A stretch of DNA of 17,894 nucleotides from Nocardioidaceae bacterium (GCA_025966335.1 JAICRS010000032.1:1-17894); one strand, 5' to 3'; shown: positions 9,786 through 16,400, counted from the first letter of the stretch. The notes: a model not told the origin generated them from the sequence alone. Numbers and translations: made by a program.

Positions 9786-10556
9786 TCAATGCGCGGTCCA
9801 GCCACCGTCCATCACCATCGAGGCACCGGTGACCGCGGCGGCGGCCGGTGAGCACAGGTAGGCGGCCATCTCGGCCACCTCGTCGGGCTCGATCAGCCGC
9901 TTGAGCACCGAGCGCTCCAGGATCACCTGCTCGACCACCTGGTCGGCGGTCCAGCCCCGGATCTTGGCGTGCGCGTCGATCTGGTTCTCCACCAGAGGCG
10001 TGCGCACGTAACCGGGGTTGATGCAGTTCGAGGTGACGCCGTACTCCGCGCCCTCCAGTGCGGTGACCTTCGAGAGTCCCTGCAGGCCGTGCTTCGCGGT
10101 CACGTAGGCCGCCTTGTGCGGGGAGGCCACCAGCCCGTGCACCGAGGAGATGTTGACGATCCGGCCCCACCGCTGGGCGTACATGTGCGGCAGCACGTGC
10201 GCGATGATCCAGAACGGCGCCTCGAGCATCACGGTCAGCAGCGTCGAGAACGTCTCGCGGGGGAAGTCCTCGACCGCGGAGACGTGCTGGAAGCCGGCGT
10301 TGTTCACGACCACGTCGATGCCGGGGTCGAGGGCGTCCAGGAACGAGGGGTCGGACAGGTCGGCCACGACGGCCTCGCCGCCGACCTCTGCCGCCACCTT
10401 GCCGGCGCCCTCGGCATCGACGTCGAGGACCAGGACGTGCGCACCGGCCACGGCCAGCCGTTGGGCGCAGGCGTGACCGATCCCGCTGGCGGCGCCCGTC
10501 ACCAGTGCGCACCGGCCCGACAGGTCCAGCACGGCGGGGGAGGGTCGCGATGCCAT
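9786..10556 (-). CDS. bdhA: 3-hydroxybutyrate dehydrogenase (SDR family)
   Basis: A 256-residue classical short-chain dehydrogenase. The NAD-binding motif is TGAASGIG (20-27), NNAG is at 85-88, and the catalytic set is Ser138, Tyr151 and Lys155 (YVTAK). Substrate residues known from Pseudomonas 3-hydroxybutyrate dehydrogenase appear in register: Gln90, His140, Lys148 and Gln192, within SVHGLVASPHKAAY and NPGYVRTPLVENQI. It would interconvert (R)-3-hydroxybutyrate and acetoacetate with NAD, in use of polyhydroxybutyrate or ketone bodies. The ATG at 10556 has TAACTT seven bases upstream. It is followed 53 bp later by the PucR-type regulator on the same strand and is divergent from recO. Confidence 0.92.
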   Translation of the reverse strand: MASRPSPAVLDLSGRCALVTGAASGIGHACAQRLAVAGAHVLVLDVDAEGAGKVAAEVGGEAVVADLSDPSFLDALDPGIDVVVNNAGFQHVSAVEDFPRETFSTLLTVMLEAPFWIIAHVLPHMYAQRWGRIVNISSVHGLVASPHKAAYVTAKHGLQGLSKVTALEGAEYGVTSNCINPGYVRTPLVENQIDAHAKIRGWTADQVVEQVILERSVLKRLIEPDEVAEMAAYLCSPAAAAVTGASMVMDGGWTAH

Positions 10557-10569
10557 GGCCGTGAAGTTA
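10557..10569 (-). promoter_or_regulatory. Candidate leaderless promoter (-10) for bdhA
   Basis: On the minus strand TAACTT (10569-10564) is followed by seven bases and the bdhA ATG at 10556, the spacing expected if transcription begins at the start codon. No Shine-Dalgarno is present, which agrees with a leaderless message. No convincing -35 is visible. Confidence 0.4.
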
Positions 10570-10621
10570 CCGACGCGCGGGTGCGGCTCCCACGGTTGAT
10601 CCCGCCACAGTCCGTGCCGGG

Positions 10622-10672
10622 CCCATGGCGACTTGCCACATGGGGGTGTGCCGAGGGTCGGACTCAGGTCCG
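10622..10672. promoter_or_regulatory. Two inverted repeats in the bdhA/recO divergent gap
   Basis: The 135-bp gap between bdhA and recO holds two small inverted repeats. CCCATGGC (10622-10629) can pair with GCCA plus TGGG in 10635-10644 across a five-base loop, with a two-base bulge. CGGAC (10659-10663) pairs with GTCCG (10668-10672) around TCAG. They may be operators for a regulator of bdhA, for example the PucR-type protein, or they may be chance in GC-rich DNA. Confidence 0.3.
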
Positions 10673-10679
10673 TCGGGGG

Positions 10680-10691
10680 GACAATGGGGCC
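10680..10691 (+). promoter_or_regulatory. Candidate leaderless promoter (-10) for recO
   Basis: GACAAT (10680-10685) is followed by six bases and the recO GTG at 10692. This is close to the -10 consensus and places transcription start at or next to the start codon. The G-run just upstream (10675-10680) would be too far for a normal Shine-Dalgarno. Confidence 0.35.
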
Positions 10692-11420
10692 GTGGGTCTC
10701 TACCGTGACGAAGCGATCGTGCTGCGCACCCAGAAGCTGGGTGAGGCAGACCGGATCATCACGCTGCTGACCCGGGGCACCGGTCGGGTGCGCGCGGTGG
10801 CCAAGGGAGTACGGCGCACCTCCTCCCGTTTCGGGTCACGGCTGGAGCCGTTCACCCATGTGGACCTGCAGCTCGCCGAGGGCCGGTCGCTGGATGTGAT
10901 CACGCAGGCCGAGACGCTGGCGCCGTACGGCGCGAAGATCGGCGCCGACTACGAGAAGTACACCGCGGGCACGGTGATGCTGGAGACCGCGGAGCGGCTG
11001 GTGGTGGAGGACAAGGAGCCCGCGCTGCAGCAGTTCTTGCTGCTGGTCGGTGCGCTGCGCGCGATGTCCTCCGGCGAGCGCAACGCGAGCGCGGTGCTGG
11101 ACTCCTTCCTGCTCCGGTCGCTGGCGGTGGCCGGCTACGCGCCGTCCTTCGACGCCTGTGCCCGCTGCGGGCTGGAGGGTGCGCACCGGTCGTTCAACCC
11201 GGCCGCGGGCGGGATGCTCTGCAGCGACTGCCGGATGCCGGGGTCGGCGAGCCCGGCCCTGGAGACGGTCGCCTTGCTCGGGGCGCTGCTCGCCGGGGAC
11301 TGGGCGGTGGTCGAGGCCAGTGAGCCCCGGCACCGCAAGGAGGCCAACGGGCTCGTCGCGGCCTACCTGGCCTGGCACCTCGAACGCGGGCTCAAGTCGC
11401 TGTCCCACCTGGAACGCTGA
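10692..11420 (+). CDS. recO: DNA repair protein RecO
   Basis: A 242-residue RecO, the normal size. The N-terminal OB-fold (1-80) opens with VGLYRDEAIVLRTQKLGEAD and contains TRGTGRVRAVAKGVRR. The C-terminal helical domain holds the four-cysteine zinc motif CARC (156-159) and CSDC (177-180). RecO anneals single strands and, with RecR, loads RecA on SSB-coated DNA in gap repair. The GTG at 10692 is supported by the conserved N-terminus. The frame continues open upstream, antisense to bdhA, without any domain. The stop lies 16 bp from the stop of the convergent marR gene. Confidence 0.96.
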   Translation: MGLYRDEAIVLRTQKLGEADRIITLLTRGTGRVRAVAKGVRRTSSRFGSRLEPFTHVDLQLAEGRSLDVITQAETLAPYGAKIGADYEKYTAGTVMLETAERLVVEDKEPALQQFLLLVGALRAMSSGERNASAVLDSFLLRSLAVAGYAPSFDACARCGLEGAHRSFNPAAGGMLCSDCRMPGSASPALETVALLGALLAGDWAVVEASEPRHRKEANGLVAAYLAWHLERGLKSLSHLER

Positions 11421-11436
11421 CCGCCCCGGTGGAGGG

Positions 11437-11880
11437 TCAGGAGATCTCGAGCACGGACTCCATCGAGGTGTTGAACTTTTCGAGCAGCCGGCCGAGCTCC
11501 CGGCGGTCCTCCACGGACCAGTCCTCGAGGATCTCGTTGAGGCGGCTCCGGCGGTACTCACGGGTCCGGTCGAGCACCTCGCGGCCCTCCCCGGTCAGGT
11601 CGAGGATCGAGGCGCGCCGGTCCGCGCTGTCGATGGTCCGGGTCGCCAGGCCGGCCTTCTCCAGCGCCTGCACCTGCCGGGTGATCGTGGACGGGTCGAG
11701 GCCGAACGCGGAGGCGAACGAGCCGAGCCGCTGCGGGCCCTCGTCGGCGAGCCGGCACATGATCCCGTACGCCGACCGGTCGAGCTCCATCTCGCCCGAC
11801 GACGTGGAGATGTGGATCCGCTGCACCCGGCGCAGCAGCACGGTCATCTGCTGCTCGATCTGCTTGTTCGCGCTGTCCAT
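11437..11880 (-). CDS. MarR-family transcriptional regulator
   Basis: A 147-residue protein of MarR type, the typical length. The winged helix-turn-helix is clear: LGSFASAFGLDPSTITRQVQ (52-71) with recognition helix about 62-78, and the wing DSADRRASILDLTGEG (about 84-99). Flanking helices would form the dimer interface. MarR proteins usually repress their own and neighbouring genes until a phenolic or oxidising ligand binds. The ATG at 11880 is preceded by GGAAG about nine bases upstream; an ATG at 11928 is a longer alternative. It lies antisense between recO and uppS and is divergent from uppS across 108 bp. Its targets are not evident. Confidence 0.88.
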   Translation of the reverse strand: MDSANKQIEQQMTVLLRRVQRIHISTSSGEMELDRSAYGIMCRLADEGPQRLGSFASAFGLDPSTITRQVQALEKAGLATRTIDSADRRASILDLTGEGREVLDRTREYRRSRLNEILEDWSVEDRRELGRLLEKFNTSMESVLEIS

Positions 11881-11923
11881 CGTGTCCCGCTTCCAGGGTG
11901 CTGCCTCGGTTCTGCCCGGGAGA

Positions 11924-11929
11924 AGCATA
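11924..11929 (-). promoter_or_regulatory. Possible -10 element for marR
   Basis: TATGCT on the minus strand (11929-11924) would give a start about 37 bases before the marR ATG, leaving a short leader with the GGAAG ribosome-binding site. The stretch 11924-11952 is the most AT-rich part of the marR/uppS gap and probably carries both divergent promoters. No -35 is convincing. Confidence 0.28.
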
Positions 11930-11988
11930 AGTTGGTGGCCGCATCCTATGTGGGCGAAATCATCGGTGACCTGAGAGGCGGGGGCGGC

Positions 11989-12777
11989 GTGGCGCAGGGC
12001 AGGAGGAGGCGGACCAGGGCCGACGTACGTCCTCCGACCCCGCATCCCTCCGGCGAGCGGCCGCCGGCGATCCCGGCCGAGCTGGTTCCGCGCCACGTCG
12101 CGATCGTGATGGACGGCAACGGGCGCTGGGCCGCGCAACGCGGGCTGCCTCGCACGGCAGGCCACGAGCAGGGCGAGCACTCACTGTTCGACGTGGTGGA
12201 GGGCGCGATCGAGATCGGGGTGAAGGCGGTCTCGGCGTACGCCTTCTCCACCGAGAACTGGCGCCGGTCGCCGGACGAGGTGCGGTTCCTGATGGGCTTC
12301 AACCGCGACGTGATCCGGCGGCGGCGCGACGAGATGCACGAGCTCGGCGTACGAGTGCGCTGGGCCGGCCGGGAGCCGCGGCTGTGGCGCTCGGTGGTCA
12401 AGGAGCTACGGGTCGCCGAGGAGCTGACCCGTGACAACGACGTGCTGACGCTGACGATGTGCGTCAACTACGGCGGTCGGGCCGAGGTCGCCGACGCGGC
12501 CCGCTCCATCGCCCGCGCGGTCGCGGCCGGTCGGCTCAATCCGGAGCGGGTGGATGAGAAGACGTTCGCGCGGCACCTCTACGTGCCCGAGCTGGCCGAG
12601 GCGGACATGATCTGGCGGACCTCGGGCGAGGAGCGGCTGTCGAACTTCATGCTCTGGCAGGCGGCCTACTCCGAGCTGGTGTTCACCGACGTGCTCTGGC
12701 CCGACGTGGACCGGCGCCACCTGTGGCAGGCGGTCGACGCCTACGCGCGGCGGGACCGTCGCTACGGCAGCGCCTGA
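11989..12777 (+). CDS. uppS: Isoprenyl transferase (cis-polyprenyl diphosphate synthase)
   Basis: A 262-residue UppS-family enzyme that adds isopentenyl units in cis to make the long-chain polyprenyl diphosphate used as lipid carrier for peptidoglycan and arabinogalactan-type polymers. The catalytic signature is HVAIVMDGNGRWA (36-48, Asp42). Others are AYAFSTENWRRSPDEV (84-98), WAGREPRLW (125-133) and IWRTSGEERLSNF (208-220), with WPDV near the end. The GTG at 11989 gives the usual basic N-terminus before PHPSGERPP; another in-frame GTG at 11950 is less likely. In related genomes the gene commonly lies directly after recO; here marR is interposed. Confidence 0.95.
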   Translation: MAQGRRRRTRADVRPPTPHPSGERPPAIPAELVPRHVAIVMDGNGRWAAQRGLPRTAGHEQGEHSLFDVVEGAIEIGVKAVSAYAFSTENWRRSPDEVRFLMGFNRDVIRRRRDEMHELGVRVRWAGREPRLWRSVVKELRVAEELTRDNDVLTLTMCVNYGGRAEVADAARSIARAVAAGRLNPERVDEKTFARHLYVPELAEADMIWRTSGEERLSNFMLWQAAYSELVFTDVLWPDVDRRHLWQAVDAYARRDRRYGSA

Positions 12778-12783
12778 ACCGAG

Positions 12784-12827
12784 CTGTCAGACTCCTGGGT
12801 GGCTATGGCCGCCCACCCTTCTGACAG
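12784..12827. terminator. Two-part hairpin terminator between uppS and zur
   Basis: Outer arms CTGTCAG (12784-12790) and CTGACAG (12821-12827) are perfect complements. Inside them TGGGTGGC (12796-12803) and GCCGCCCA (12808-12815) form an eight-pair stem with one G-T pair and the tetraloop TATG. The structure fills the 51-bp gap between the two converging stops, so it can act on both strands. No T-run follows, as is common in high-GC actinobacteria. Confidence 0.8.
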
Positions 12828-12828
12828 G

Positions 12829-13236
12829 TCAGCCGCAGTCGGGGCAGGTGCCGAAGATCTCCAGGGTGTGACTGACCTCGGTGAACCCGTGCCGGCTGGC
12901 GACCGAGTCCGACCACCGCTCGACGGTCGGCCCCTCGACCTCGACGGTGCGTCCGCAGGAGCGGCAGACCAGATGGTGGTGGTGCGTCGTACTGCACCGG
13001 CGGTAGAGCGCCTCGCCCTCCTCGGTGCGCAGCATGTCCACCTCGCCGCCGTCGGCCAGCGCCTGCAGCGTCCGGTACACCGTGGACAACCCGACGTTGT
13101 CGCCCTGCTGCTTGAGCAGGTCGTGGATGTCCTGGGCGCTGCGGAAGTCGTCGAAGGACTGCAGCGCGGCGGCGACCGCCCGCCGTTGCCGGGTGGGGCG
13201 GGTGCCGCTCGGCATCCGTGGCTCAGTGCTCGTCAT
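12829..13236 (-). CDS. zur: Zinc uptake regulator Zur (Fur family)
   Basis: A 135-residue Fur-family repressor. The DNA-binding helix region is DNVGLSTVYRTLQALADGG (46-64). The zinc ligands match those known for Mycobacterium tuberculosis Zur (FurB) with a constant shift of five: Asp67, Cys81, His86 and His88 for the sensing site, and Cys91, Cys94, Cys131 and Cys134 for the structural site. This and the place at the end of the znu operon argue for zinc rather than iron. The ATG at 13236 overlaps the znuB end by 14 bp, with GGGAG as Shine-Dalgarno. Being in the operon that carries two Zur boxes, it should repress its own expression when zinc is plentiful. Confidence 0.95.
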   Translation of the reverse strand: MTSTEPRMPSGTRPTRQRRAVAAALQSFDDFRSAQDIHDLLKQQGDNVGLSTVYRTLQALADGGEVDMLRTEEGEALYRRCSTTHHHHLVCRSCGRTVEVEGPTVERWSDSVASRHGFTEVSHTLEIFGTCPDCG

Positions 13237-14239
13237 AGTGGCTCCCGTGGGGTGCGTGCCGGTGCCCGTCGTGGATGTAGTCGACGTGGTCGCCGTGCGG
13301 GACGGCCGGGTGGCCGCAGTCGTCGCCGTGCTCGTGCTGGTGGTTCTCCGGTACGACGGTGTGGTCGGTGTCGTCCGCGAGCCCTACACCGGGATCGGCC
13401 GCGAACGGTTCCGCGAGGCGCTGTCGGCGGCGCAGGAGCATCCCGATCGGCCAGGCCACCACGAAACCGGCCAGTGCCAGCAGCACGATCGCCGCACCCG
13501 GTGCGACGTTGACGTCGGCGGAGACCAGCCCGGAGACGGTCAGGCCGCCGACCGAGGCGAGCGTGCCCAGCCCCATCGCCAGCAGCAGCGTGGCCCGGAA
13601 ACCGCGGCTGACCTGCTGCGCGGTGGCGACCGGGACGACCATCAGCGCGCTGACCAGCAGCAGTCCCACGGTGCGCATCGCGACGGTGACGGTGACCGCG
13701 GCCATCACCGCTACCAGCACGTTGTAGAACCGCACGTTCAGGCCGGCCACCCGCGCGAACTCCTGGTCCTGGGCGACCGCGAACAGCTGCGGCGACAAGC
13801 CGGCCGAAACAGCGATCACCACGGTCGCGAGAGCGACGGTGACCCACACGTCGGCCCAGGAGATCGAGGTGATCGAGCCGAACAGGTAGGCGTTCAGCGT
13901 GGCGGCGCTCTGGTCGGCCAGTCCGGTCAGCAGCACACCACCGGCGATGCCGCCGTAGAACAGCAACGCCAACGCGACGTCCCCGCTGGTGCGGCCCTTT
14001 TCCCGGATCACCTCGATCAGCACGCTGCCGAGGATCGCCACGATCACCGCGGTCAGCGTGGGCGAGGTGCCGGTGAGCAGCCCCAGCGCGACGCCGGTGA
14101 CCGCGATGTGGCCGATCCCGTCGCCCATCAGCGCGAGCCGCCTCTGCACCAGGTAGGTGCCGACCGCCGGTGCCGCCAGGCCGGTGAAGACCGCGGCGAG
14201 CAGCGCGCGGATCATGAACGGGTAGGTCAAGACCTCCAT
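13223..14239 (-). CDS. znuB: Zinc ABC transporter permease ZnuB with His-rich C-terminal tail
   Basis: A 338-residue permease of the ZnuB/MntB family, longer than the usual 270-290 residues. About eight membrane segments span residues 8-270, with MGDGIGHIAVTGVALGLL (38-55), FGSITSISW (120-128) and MRTVGLLLVSALMVVPVATA (188-207) as family marks. After the last membrane helix (about 249-269) and a basic stop (RRRQR) comes a 46-residue tail (293-338) with 13 His and Cys308. The tail is predicted cytoplasmic and probably binds zinc. The ATG at 14239 overlaps the znuC TGA by one base and has GGAGG seven bases upstream. The end of the gene overlaps zur. Confidence 0.95.
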   Translation of the reverse strand: MEVLTYPFMIRALLAAVFTGLAAPAVGTYLVQRRLALMGDGIGHIAVTGVALGLLTGTSPTLTAVIVAILGSVLIEVIREKGRTSGDVALALLFYGGIAGGVLLTGLADQSAATLNAYLFGSITSISWADVWVTVALATVVIAVSAGLSPQLFAVAQDQEFARVAGLNVRFYNVLVAVMAAVTVTVAMRTVGLLLVSALMVVPVATAQQVSRGFRATLLLAMGLGTLASVGGLTVSGLVSADVNVAPGAAIVLLALAGFVVAWPIGMLLRRRQRLAEPFAADPGVGLADDTDHTVVPENHQHEHGDDCGHPAVPHGDHVDYIHDGHRHAPHGSHYDEH

Positions 14240-15027
14240 CAGCGGTCCTCCGGCTCCTGGTCCATCGGCGAGGCCACCGCGGGCACGTAGTCGGACCCGG
14301 GTTGTTGCAGGTCGGGGTGGTGGTGTCCGTGGTGATGCTCGAGTTCGTGCGCGTCGACGATCGGGCGCCCGTCGTACGCCACCCGTCCGTCCCGCATTAC
14401 CACCGTCCGGCCGATCAGCGGCGCCATCGGGCCGAGCTCGTGGGCGACGAGGACGATCGTGGCGCCGCGGGCGACGAGCACCTGCAGGGCGTCGGCGAAC
14501 GCCTGCTGGCTCGGCTGGTCGACGCCGGCGGTGGGTTCGTCGAGGACGAACAGCTCGGGCTCGCCGGCCAGTGCGCGGGCGATCAGCACCCGTTGCTGCT
14601 GGCCGCCGGACAGGGTGGAGACGCCGTCCTTCGCGCGGTCCGCGAGCCCGACGGCGGCTATCGCTTCCTCGACGGCGGCCCGGTCGGCCATGCGCATCGG
14701 GCGCAGCAGGGGGCGGCGGGAGAGCCGGCCGGAGGCGACGACCTCACGGACGGAGGCGGGTACGCCGGCCGCGGCGGTTGCGCGCTGGGGGACGAAGCCG
14801 ATCCGCTGCCAGTCCCGGAACCGGTCCAGCGGGGTGTCGAACAGCGACACCTCGCCGCGGACGGTGGGCACCAGGCCCATCATCGTGCGGACCAGGGTGG
14901 ACTTGCCGGAGCCGTTGGCGCCCAGGACCGCGACGACCTCGCCCGGCTCGACGCGGAGGTCGACGCCGCGCAGCACCGGCCGGCCGCCGAGCACCACCGT
15001 GCCGTCTCGGACCTCGATCACCGGCAT
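14239..15027 (-). CDS. znuC: Zinc ABC transporter ATPase ZnuC with His-rich C-terminus
   Basis: A 262-residue ABC ATPase. Walker A is GANGSGKST (36-44), the Q-loop IGFVPQR (76-82), the signature LSGGQQQR (139-146), Walker B LFVLDEPTAGVD (159-170) and the H-loop His196. It energises ZnuB for zinc import. After the ATPase domain there is a short His cluster, seven His in residues 227-237 (HELEHHHGHHH), then an acidic tail. The start is ATG 15027, with a near-perfect AGGAGG seven bases upstream, lying inside the last codons of znuA (10-bp overlap). Confidence 0.95.
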   Translation of the reverse strand: MPVIEVRDGTVVLGGRPVLRGVDLRVEPGEVVAVLGANGSGKSTLVRTMMGLVPTVRGEVSLFDTPLDRFRDWQRIGFVPQRATAAAGVPASVREVVASGRLSRRPLLRPMRMADRAAVEEAIAAVGLADRAKDGVSTLSGGQQQRVLIARALAGEPELFVLDEPTAGVDQPSQQAFADALQVLVARGATIVLVAHELGPMAPLIGRTVVMRDGRVAYDGRPIVDAHELEHHHGHHHPDLQQPGSDYVPAVASPMDQEPEDR

Positions 15028-16040
15028 CGGTTCGCCTCCTGCAACGCGGCGAGGTTGGCGCGCATCAGGGACAGGTAGTCCTCGTCGTCGGTGGCGTCGC
15101 CCAGTCCCTCGACGGGGTCGAGTACCGCCGTTTCGATGCCGAGGTCGCCGGCGATCGCGTCCGCCAGCTGCCGGCTGCCCAGGGTCTCGGAGAACACGGT
15201 GGTGATGCCGTCGGACCTGATCAGCTCGTGCAGCGCGGCGATGTGGGTCGGTGACGGCTCGGCGTCCGGGGAGAGCCCGTTGATCGCCTCGAAGTGCAGT
15301 CCGTACTTCTCGAGGTAGCCGAACGCGTCGTGGCTGACCACCACGGTGTCGATCTCACAGGAGGCGAGGCCGGTCCGGTACTCCGCGTCGAGCGCGGCCA
15401 GGTCGCGCTGGAGGGCTTCGAGGTTGCGGGCGTAGTCAGCGGCGTGGTCGGCGTCGACGGCCGCCAGCTCGTCCTCGAACGCGGCGGCGACCTGGGCCAG
15501 ACGTTCCGGGTCGAGCCAGAAGTGCGGGTCACCGCCGTCCGCTGCGTGGTCGGCGTGCTCCTCGTCGGTCTCCTCGCCGTGGTCACCGGCCGGCGCGAGG
15601 TCGACGACCTCGGTGGCGTCGACCACGTGCTCGGGGCCGTTCTGCTCGACGGTCTCGTCGACCGCCGGCTGGAGGCCGTGCTGGTAGAGCACCAGGTCTG
15701 CGTCGGCGACCTCGGCGGTCTGCATCACGCTGAGCTCGAGGTCGTGCGGCTCCACACCTGGTGAGGTCAGGTTGTGCACCTCGGCATGGTCACCGGCCAC
15801 CCGCTCCGCGACGTACTGCAGCGGGTAGAACGACGCCACGACCTGCGGCTTGCCGCTGTCCGACCCGGTCACCGCCCCGCAGCCCGCCAGCAACGCGCCC
15901 GCGACGATCACCACGCTCCCGGTGGCAATGCCGCGGCCGGTCGGACGCGACTCGGACCGCGAGCGCAAGCCGAGGCGCAAGCGTAGTGCGGAGCGCGAGC
16001 GCAGTGCGGAGCGCAGGCGCAGGGTGGTGCCAACCTTCAT
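15018..16040 (-). CDS. znuA: Zinc ABC transporter substrate-binding lipoprotein ZnuA
   Basis: A 340-residue cluster A-I metal-binding lipoprotein. The lipobox is LLAGC (50-54). Likely zinc ligands are His99 (GVEPHDLE), His173 (GDPHFWLDP) and His in VVVSHDAFGYLEKYG; a His/Asp/Glu-rich loop (150-170) between the first two is typical of zinc-specific members. The N-terminal n-region before the hydrophobic core is unusually long, about 40 residues rich in Arg, Leu and Ser, coded partly by an 18-bp duplication. The ATG at 16040 is chosen because a promoter places transcription start there; an ATG at 16049 is also possible. It is the first gene of znuA-znuC-znuB-zur. Confidence 0.93.
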   Translation of the reverse strand: MKVGTTLRLRSALRSRSALRLRLGLRSRSESRPTGRGIATGSVVIVAGALLAGCGAVTGSDSGKPQVVASFYPLQYVAERVAGDHAEVHNLTSPGVEPHDLELSVMQTAEVADADLVLYQHGLQPAVDETVEQNGPEHVVDATEVVDLAPAGDHGEETDEEHADHAADGGDPHFWLDPERLAQVAAAFEDELAAVDADHAADYARNLEALQRDLAALDAEYRTGLASCEIDTVVVSHDAFGYLEKYGLHFEAINGLSPDAEPSPTHIAALHELIRSDGITTVFSETLGSRQLADAIAGDLGIETAVLDPVEGLGDATDDEDYLSLMRANLAALQEANRCR

Positions 16041-16054
16041 GAGAATCATTCTCA
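16040..16054. promoter_or_regulatory. Zur box 1 (overlaps -10 and start codon of znuA)
   Basis: TGAGAATCATTCTCA is a perfect 7-1-7 palindrome of the kind bound by actinobacterial Zur. It covers the candidate -10 (GAGAAT on the minus strand) and the first base of the znuA ATG, so bound Zur would block both polymerase binding and start. Confidence 0.9.
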
Positions 16055-16077
16055 ATTCAAATGACAATCATTGTCAA
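16041..16077 (-). promoter_or_regulatory. Promoter of the znuACB-zur operon, probably leaderless
   Basis: On the minus strand a consensus TTGACA (16077-16072), an 18-bp spacer and GAGAAT (16053-16048) are followed by seven bases and then the znuA ATG at 16040. This is the best promoter match in the window and implies a transcript that begins at the start codon. Both elements lie inside the two Zur boxes, so the promoter and operators are the same DNA. Confidence 0.7.
16062..16076. promoter_or_regulatory. Zur box 2 (overlaps -35 of znuA)
   Basis: TGACAATCATTGTCA is a second perfect 7-1-7 palindrome, sharing the TGANAATCATTNTCA frame with box 1. The centres are 22 bp apart, about two helical turns, so two Zur dimers would lie on the same DNA face. 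It overlaps the TTGACA -35 (minus strand 16077-16072). Confidence 0.9.
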
Positions 16078-16085
16078 CCTGCTCC

Positions 16086-16173
16086 GTTGAGACGCGAGAA
16101 ATTCGCCGTTGATGTGTGGGTTTTTCGCCGTTGACACGTGGAAAGTTCGCGGTTGTCCGTCGGTCCGTTCGCA
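16086..16173 (+). repeat. Left array of a 22-bp tandem repeat (three units plus one degenerate)
   Basis: Units at 16086-16107, 16108-16129 and 16130-16151 each begin GTTGA and end TTCGCC or TTCGCG, with variable middle bases; 16152-16173 is a weaker fourth unit beginning GTTG. The period is exactly 22 bp, so it is not a coding repeat. Unit 1 begins GTTGAGACGCG, identical to the inverted units on the right side at 16630-16695. The array starts nine bases upstream of the znuA -35. Confidence 0.82.
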
Positions 16174-16210
16174 CGTCCGGCCCTGCTGGGCCAGATGCGC
16201 CAGGTGCCGG

Positions 16211-16400
16211 GCGCTTCGGTCACCAGCAGGTCCAGAGCACGCAGTTTGTGACAAGGAGCATCCTGGGACTGCCCCAGAACATGCCTCGTGTCACGTCGTA
16301 CCGTCCGGGCGGCCTCGGGGTGGGGCTCATTCAGTCGCGGAAGCAGCAGATTGTCGAGAAGTCGGTGCCGTTGCGACTGACTCACGAGGTCGGCCAGAGC
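16211..16400 (+). repeat. Hairpin module, copy A
   Basis: First of two diverged direct copies offset by about 231 bp. It contains CTTCGGTCA near its start, GTTTGTGAC at 16244, and a 47-bp imperfect palindrome at 16248-16294 with arms GTGAC/GTCAC, AGCAT/ATGCC and inner stem CTGGG (16263-16267)/CCCAG (16273-16277), followed by GTCGTACCG. The palindrome could fold as a strong RNA or DNA hairpin. No gene is recognised in it. Confidence 0.78.

Noticed and set aside
9733..10512. A 260-codon open extension upstream of the PucR-type regulator start
   Set aside because: It is an out-of-frame reading of bdhA on the same strand, with Arg/Gly-rich low-complexity translation and no domain; the clear regulator start is the ATG at 9732.
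9969..10691. A long open frame running into recO from upstream
   Set aside because: It is antisense to bdhA and encodes no recognisable domain; the RecO N-terminus is conserved from the GTG at 10692.
16179..16192. GGCCC-TGCT-GGGCC hairpin near the left array as a terminator
   Set aside because: A five-pair stem without T-tract in GC-rich DNA and with no gene ending there; likely chance.
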